Assembly (NCBI GenBank): GCA_030043285.1
Contig: JASHXZ010000507.1
Span: forward strand, 1 to 8,133
Reading direction: 5' to 3'
From: Xanthobacteraceae bacterium
GTDB taxonomy: Bacteria; Pseudomonadota; Alphaproteobacteria; Rhizobiales; Xanthobacteraceae
DNA: 8,133 nucleotides
Every line of letters starts with the position of its first letter. Within the stretch, counting starts at the first letter, position 1. Positions 6,050-8,133 of the stretch are shown in pieces. The notes beneath the pieces are model-generated. The model had not been told where the DNA came from, did no database searches, and saw only the letters and a program-made list of their open reading frames with translations. The position numbers were made by a program, and so were the translations under genes.

Positions 6050-7204
6050 ATGGCAAGTCTGCGCATTGTCCATGTCGCGGTTTATGTTGCGTTGCTGCCG
6101 GCTCTTGGCGCGTCGCCAGTGCTGGCCGAAGTGAAGCTTCCGGTGCCGGCGATTGATCAGTCGGCTGTAGCCAAGCGCGGCTTCTTCTATGTCGGTGGCC
6201 GCTATGTCGGCGAGCCCGGCAAGCGCATCATGCAGGGTCAGGCTTACGTCGAGGTTTTGGCGCCGAAAGAGCAGCGCCGGCCGTACCCACTCGTGCTCAT
6301 CCATGGTGCGGCGCAGACAGCGACCAACTGGATGGGCACGCCCGACGGTCGCAAGGGTTGGGCTGAATATTTCGTCGAACAGGGCTACGTCGTCTACATG
6401 ATCGACCAACCGATGCGCGGCCGCTCGGCCTATCATCCGGGTGACGGCGCAACGCGGATGTTCACGGCGGAGAACGAGCAATTTCAGTTCACCGCGATCG
6501 AAAGCGACGGCACCTGGGCGGGACGGCAGAAGCACACGCAATGGCCGGGCGACGGCCCGAATAAGGGCAAGGCCGGCGATCCGATTTTCGATGCGTTCTA
6601 TGCAACGCAGGTCGAGACGGTGATCTCGCCGGAGGAAACCGAGCAGCGCAACCGCGATGCCGGCGCGGCGCTGCTCGACAAGATCGGCCCGGCGATCGTG
6701 CTGACGCATTCGCAGTCCGGTTCGTTCGGCTGGCTCATCGCCGATGCCCGGCCGCAGCTCGTCAAAGGCATTGTCGCCATCGAGCCGGCCGGTCCGCCGT
6801 TCGAAAACTTCATCATCGGCACTGGCAAGGCGCGCCCATGGGGACCAGCCGACATCGCGCTTACCTACGATCCGCGGGTGAAAGATCCGAGCGAGATCGC
6901 GCTCGTGCGCGAGGACAAGCCGGACGGCCCCGACATGTTCGTGTGCTGGATGCAGAAAGAGCCGGCGCGGCAACTTGTAAATCTGAAGACCATTCCGGCG
7001 GTCGTGATTTCGGCGGAAGCCTCATATCACCAGCTCTACGACAATTGCACGGTGAAATATTTGAAGCAGGCCGGCATGCACGTCGAGTGGCTGCCCCTGC
7101 AGAACAAGGGCATCCACGGCAACGGGCACATGGTGATGATCGAGAAGAACAATCTCGACATTGCCAAGGCGATCGACGATTGGGTGGTGGCTAACGTGAA
7201 GTAG
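6050..7204 (+). CDS. Secreted alpha/beta-fold hydrolase (esterase/lipase-like), 384 aa
   Basis: An exported hydrolase. Residues 1-26 form a signal peptide (MASLRIVHVAVYVALLPALG, cleavage near VLA-E). The alpha/beta-hydrolase core shows the oxyanion motif LVLIHGAAQTATNW (81-94), the strand VVYMIDQPMRGRS (114-126), and a nucleophile elbow LTHSQSGSFG (218-227) with Ser221 as likely nucleophile. In that elbow Thr replaces the usual first Gly and Ser the last. Glu245 in AIEPAG (or Glu323 in ISAEASYH) may be the catalytic acid, and His360 in HGNGHMVM is the likely catalytic base. Esterase, lactonase or amidase activity on small molecules is plausible; the substrate is unknown. The frame is open upstream to 5042, but that part is antisense-free shadow of the EI24 gene and lacks coding sense. 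The gene is bracketed by 50-bp direct repeats, and its stop is 1 nt from the stop of the convergent anti-sigma gene. Confidence 0.87.
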   Translation: MASLRIVHVAVYVALLPALGASPVLAEVKLPVPAIDQSAVAKRGFFYVGGRYVGEPGKRIMQGQAYVEVLAPKEQRRPYPLVLIHGAAQTATNWMGTPDGRKGWAEYFVEQGYVVYMIDQPMRGRSAYHPGDGATRMFTAENEQFQFTAIESDGTWAGRQKHTQWPGDGPNKGKAGDPIFDAFYATQVETVISPEETEQRNRDAGAALLDKIGPAIVLTHSQSGSFGWLIADARPQLVKGIVAIEPAGPPFENFIIGTGKARPWGPADIALTYDPRVKDPSEIALVREDKPDGPDMFVCWMQKEPARQLVNLKTIPAVVISAEASYHQLYDNCTVKYLKQAGMHVEWLPLQNKGIHGNGHMVMIEKNNLDIAKAIDDWVVANVK

Positions 7205-7205
7205 C

Positions 7206-8015
7206 TCACGAAGGCGCGCCGGGCCGCAGTGCCGCCGAGATTTTGCCGACGAATTCGCCGAGCTCTTCGCCGTCGAGGTCGCTGACGGCCCAGAATTCGA
7301 GGCCTTGCTCGGACCAATGGCGGACATTGTAGCCCTGCACGCTGCGCGCCGTTATCGCGGCGTGCGCGGCGCCGAGATGCTGGGCGACGAACAGATTGAT
7401 GATGTGCTTGCGCCGCCGATAGACGACCGAGGCGACCGGCTCGCCGGCGATGTAATCGAGGCGCCCGCCAAGGAGCGTAAAGCCCTGCGCGGTCAGATCG
7501 ATGACCGGCGGTGCCACGTCGACCTTGCCGTCGAACCACGGCTTGACCGTGTGCTGGTCGCTGGTTTCGACGTCGGTCAAATGATTGGCCTGCAGCGAAC
7601 GGATATGTGCCGATACCACATCATTGGCGATCGCCTGGTCCTGATCGTTGTGGAAGACGGTGAGCATCAGGCCCGCCGCCAGCGCGCCGGACAGCACTGC
7701 GCCGGTGCCGAAACCGCTGAAGAACGAGCGGCGCGATGGCCGCAACGGCAGGACCGCGGCGCTGGTGCGCGCTGAAGCTGCTGCCGGTGCCGCTGTTGCT
7801 GGCAGCGCCGCCTCGATCCGCGCCCGCAAGGAAGCCGGCGTCTTTTGTTTGAGGTCCGCCCCCGCCATGGCGGCGCGCATGGCGCGAAACGCGGCGAGTT
7901 TTTCGGCGCAGCCGGCACAGCCCGCCGCATGGGCTTCGGCCTCGCGCGCGTGCCCGGCGTCGAGCTCGCCGTCGAGCAGTGCATGCAGCATGATTTCGGC
8001 TTCGGCGCAGTTCAT
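7206..8015 (-). CDS. Membrane-anchored zinc-finger anti-sigma factor, 269 aa
   Basis: Holds the partner ECF sigma factor inactive at the inner membrane until a signal arrives. The N-terminal cytoplasmic domain has the zinc-binding anti-sigma pattern Cys3...His29-x3-Cys33-x2-Cys36. An Ala/Pro-rich linker (about 72-92) follows, then one membrane helix (about 98-121) and a periplasmic sensor domain. That domain has the blocks HTVKPWFDGKVDVAPPV (155-171), FTLLGGRLDY (179-188) and VVYRRRKHIINLFV (197-210), which I know from a common alphaproteobacterial anti-sigma group. The start is firm: AAGGAG lies 7 nt before the ATG, and the ATG overlaps the sigma gene stop by 4 nt. The C-terminal end, EELGEFVGKISAALRP, is duplicated near 5911-5960. 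The signal sensed is unknown. Confidence 0.9.
   Translation of the reverse strand: MNCAEAEIMLHALLDGELDAGHAREAEAHAAGCAGCAEKLAAFRAMRAAMAGADLKQKTPASLRARIEAALPATAAPAAASARTSAAVLPLRPSRRSFFSGFGTGAVLSGALAAGLMLTVFHNDQDQAIANDVVSAHIRSLQANHLTDVETSDQHTVKPWFDGKVDVAPPVIDLTAQGFTLLGGRLDYIAGEPVASVVYRRRKHIINLFVAQHLGAAHAAITARSVQGYNVRHWSEQGLEFWAVSDLDGEELGEFVGKISAALRPGAPS
7221..7270. repeat. Right copy of the ~50-bp direct repeat, inside the anti-sigma gene end
   Basis: This copy is coding: it encodes the C-terminal EELGEFVGKISAALRP of the anti-sigma factor on the minus strand. It matches 5911-5960 at 44 of 50 positions. It begins 16 nt after the hydrolase stop codon. Confidence 0.8.
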
Positions 8016-8133
8016 GACGGCGCTCCTTGGGCGGCGTTCCAGGCCGAGCGCAGCATGCCGCGCGCCCGCGCGAGCCGCGACATCACGGTGCCGACCGGCA
8101 CACCGGCGACTTGCGCGATGTCCTGATACGACA
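8012..8133 (-). CDS. ECF (sigma-70 family) RNA polymerase sigma factor, C-terminal 39 residues
   Basis: Only the end of the gene is present. The visible residues SYQDIAQVAGVPVGTVMSRL and ARARGMLRSAW are the helix-turn-helix of sigma region 4.2, which reads the -35 element; the GTVMSRLARAR block is a hallmark of ECF sigma factors. The stop TGA (8014-8012) overlaps the ATG of the anti-sigma gene by 4 nt, the normal coupling of a sigma with its inhibitor, so the anti-sigma's ribosome site lies inside the sigma gene. Region 2 and the promoter of the operon are outside the window, so the ECF subgroup cannot be assigned. Confidence 0.92.
   Translation of the reverse strand, partial: SYQDIAQVAGVPVGTVMSRLARARGMLRSAWNAAQGAPS

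Noticed and set aside
5869..7270. The hydrolase plus flanking repeats as a mobile element with target-site duplication
   Set aside because: The repeats are about 50 nt, diverged and coding in one copy. There is no transposase, integrase or terminal inverted repeat, so recombination between related sequences explains it better.

Overview
The window is high-GC DNA with tightly packed genes, frequent 4-nt ATGA overlaps and protein families typical of Alphaproteobacteria. A Bradyrhizobium/Rhodopseudomonas-like (Hyphomicrobiales, Nitrobacteraceae) chromosome is the best guess. This rests on remembered family resemblance, especially the small MCD(F/Y)SL... protein at the left edge and the VKPWF/YRRR-type anti-sigma factor. 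No database search was possible. I see no rRNA, tRNA, CRISPR array, insertion sequence, integrase or phage gene.

Layout, left to right. (1) Positions 1-273, minus: the start of a small conserved hypothetical gene that runs off the edge, with a very strong ribosome binding site and a GC-rich palindrome in its leader. (2) Positions 518-3721, minus: a three-gene set transcribed right to left. It encodes an EmrA/HlyD-type periplasmic adaptor, a 14-helix EmrB-type DHA2 drug/proton antiporter (4-nt overlap), and, 73 nt further on, a small secreted cupredoxin with a complete type 1 copper ligand set. (3) Positions 3722-4008: a divergent control region containing a perfect 10-bp palindrome and an 8-bp inverted repeat that covers a Shine-Dalgarno sequence. 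(4) Positions 4009-5894, plus: a luciferase-like flavin monooxygenase followed after 35 nt by a four-helix EI24/CysZ-like membrane protein. (5) Positions 6050-7204, plus: a secreted alpha/beta hydrolase. (6) Positions 7206-8133, minus: an ECF sigma factor (only its C-terminal 39 residues are in the window) and its membrane-anchored zinc-finger anti-sigma factor, joined by a 4-nt overlap.

How they may work together. The adaptor and antiporter should form an inner-membrane and periplasm export unit that needs a TolC-type outer-membrane protein encoded elsewhere. The cupredoxin may be co-transcribed with them, which would be an uncommon pairing. The sigma/anti-sigma pair is a standard envelope-stress switch; its targets cannot be read from this window.

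The most informative structural observation is a roughly 50-bp direct repeat on both sides of the hydrolase gene. The right copy is the end of the intact anti-sigma gene. The left copy keeps the same reading frame (EELGEFV-KIS-ALRP) but has no gene attached, so it looks like the stump of an anti-sigma 3' end left behind when the hydrolase segment entered between the EI24 gene and the sigma operon. I did not find a clearly new multi-gene system; the rest of the window is ordinary accessory or housekeeping content.
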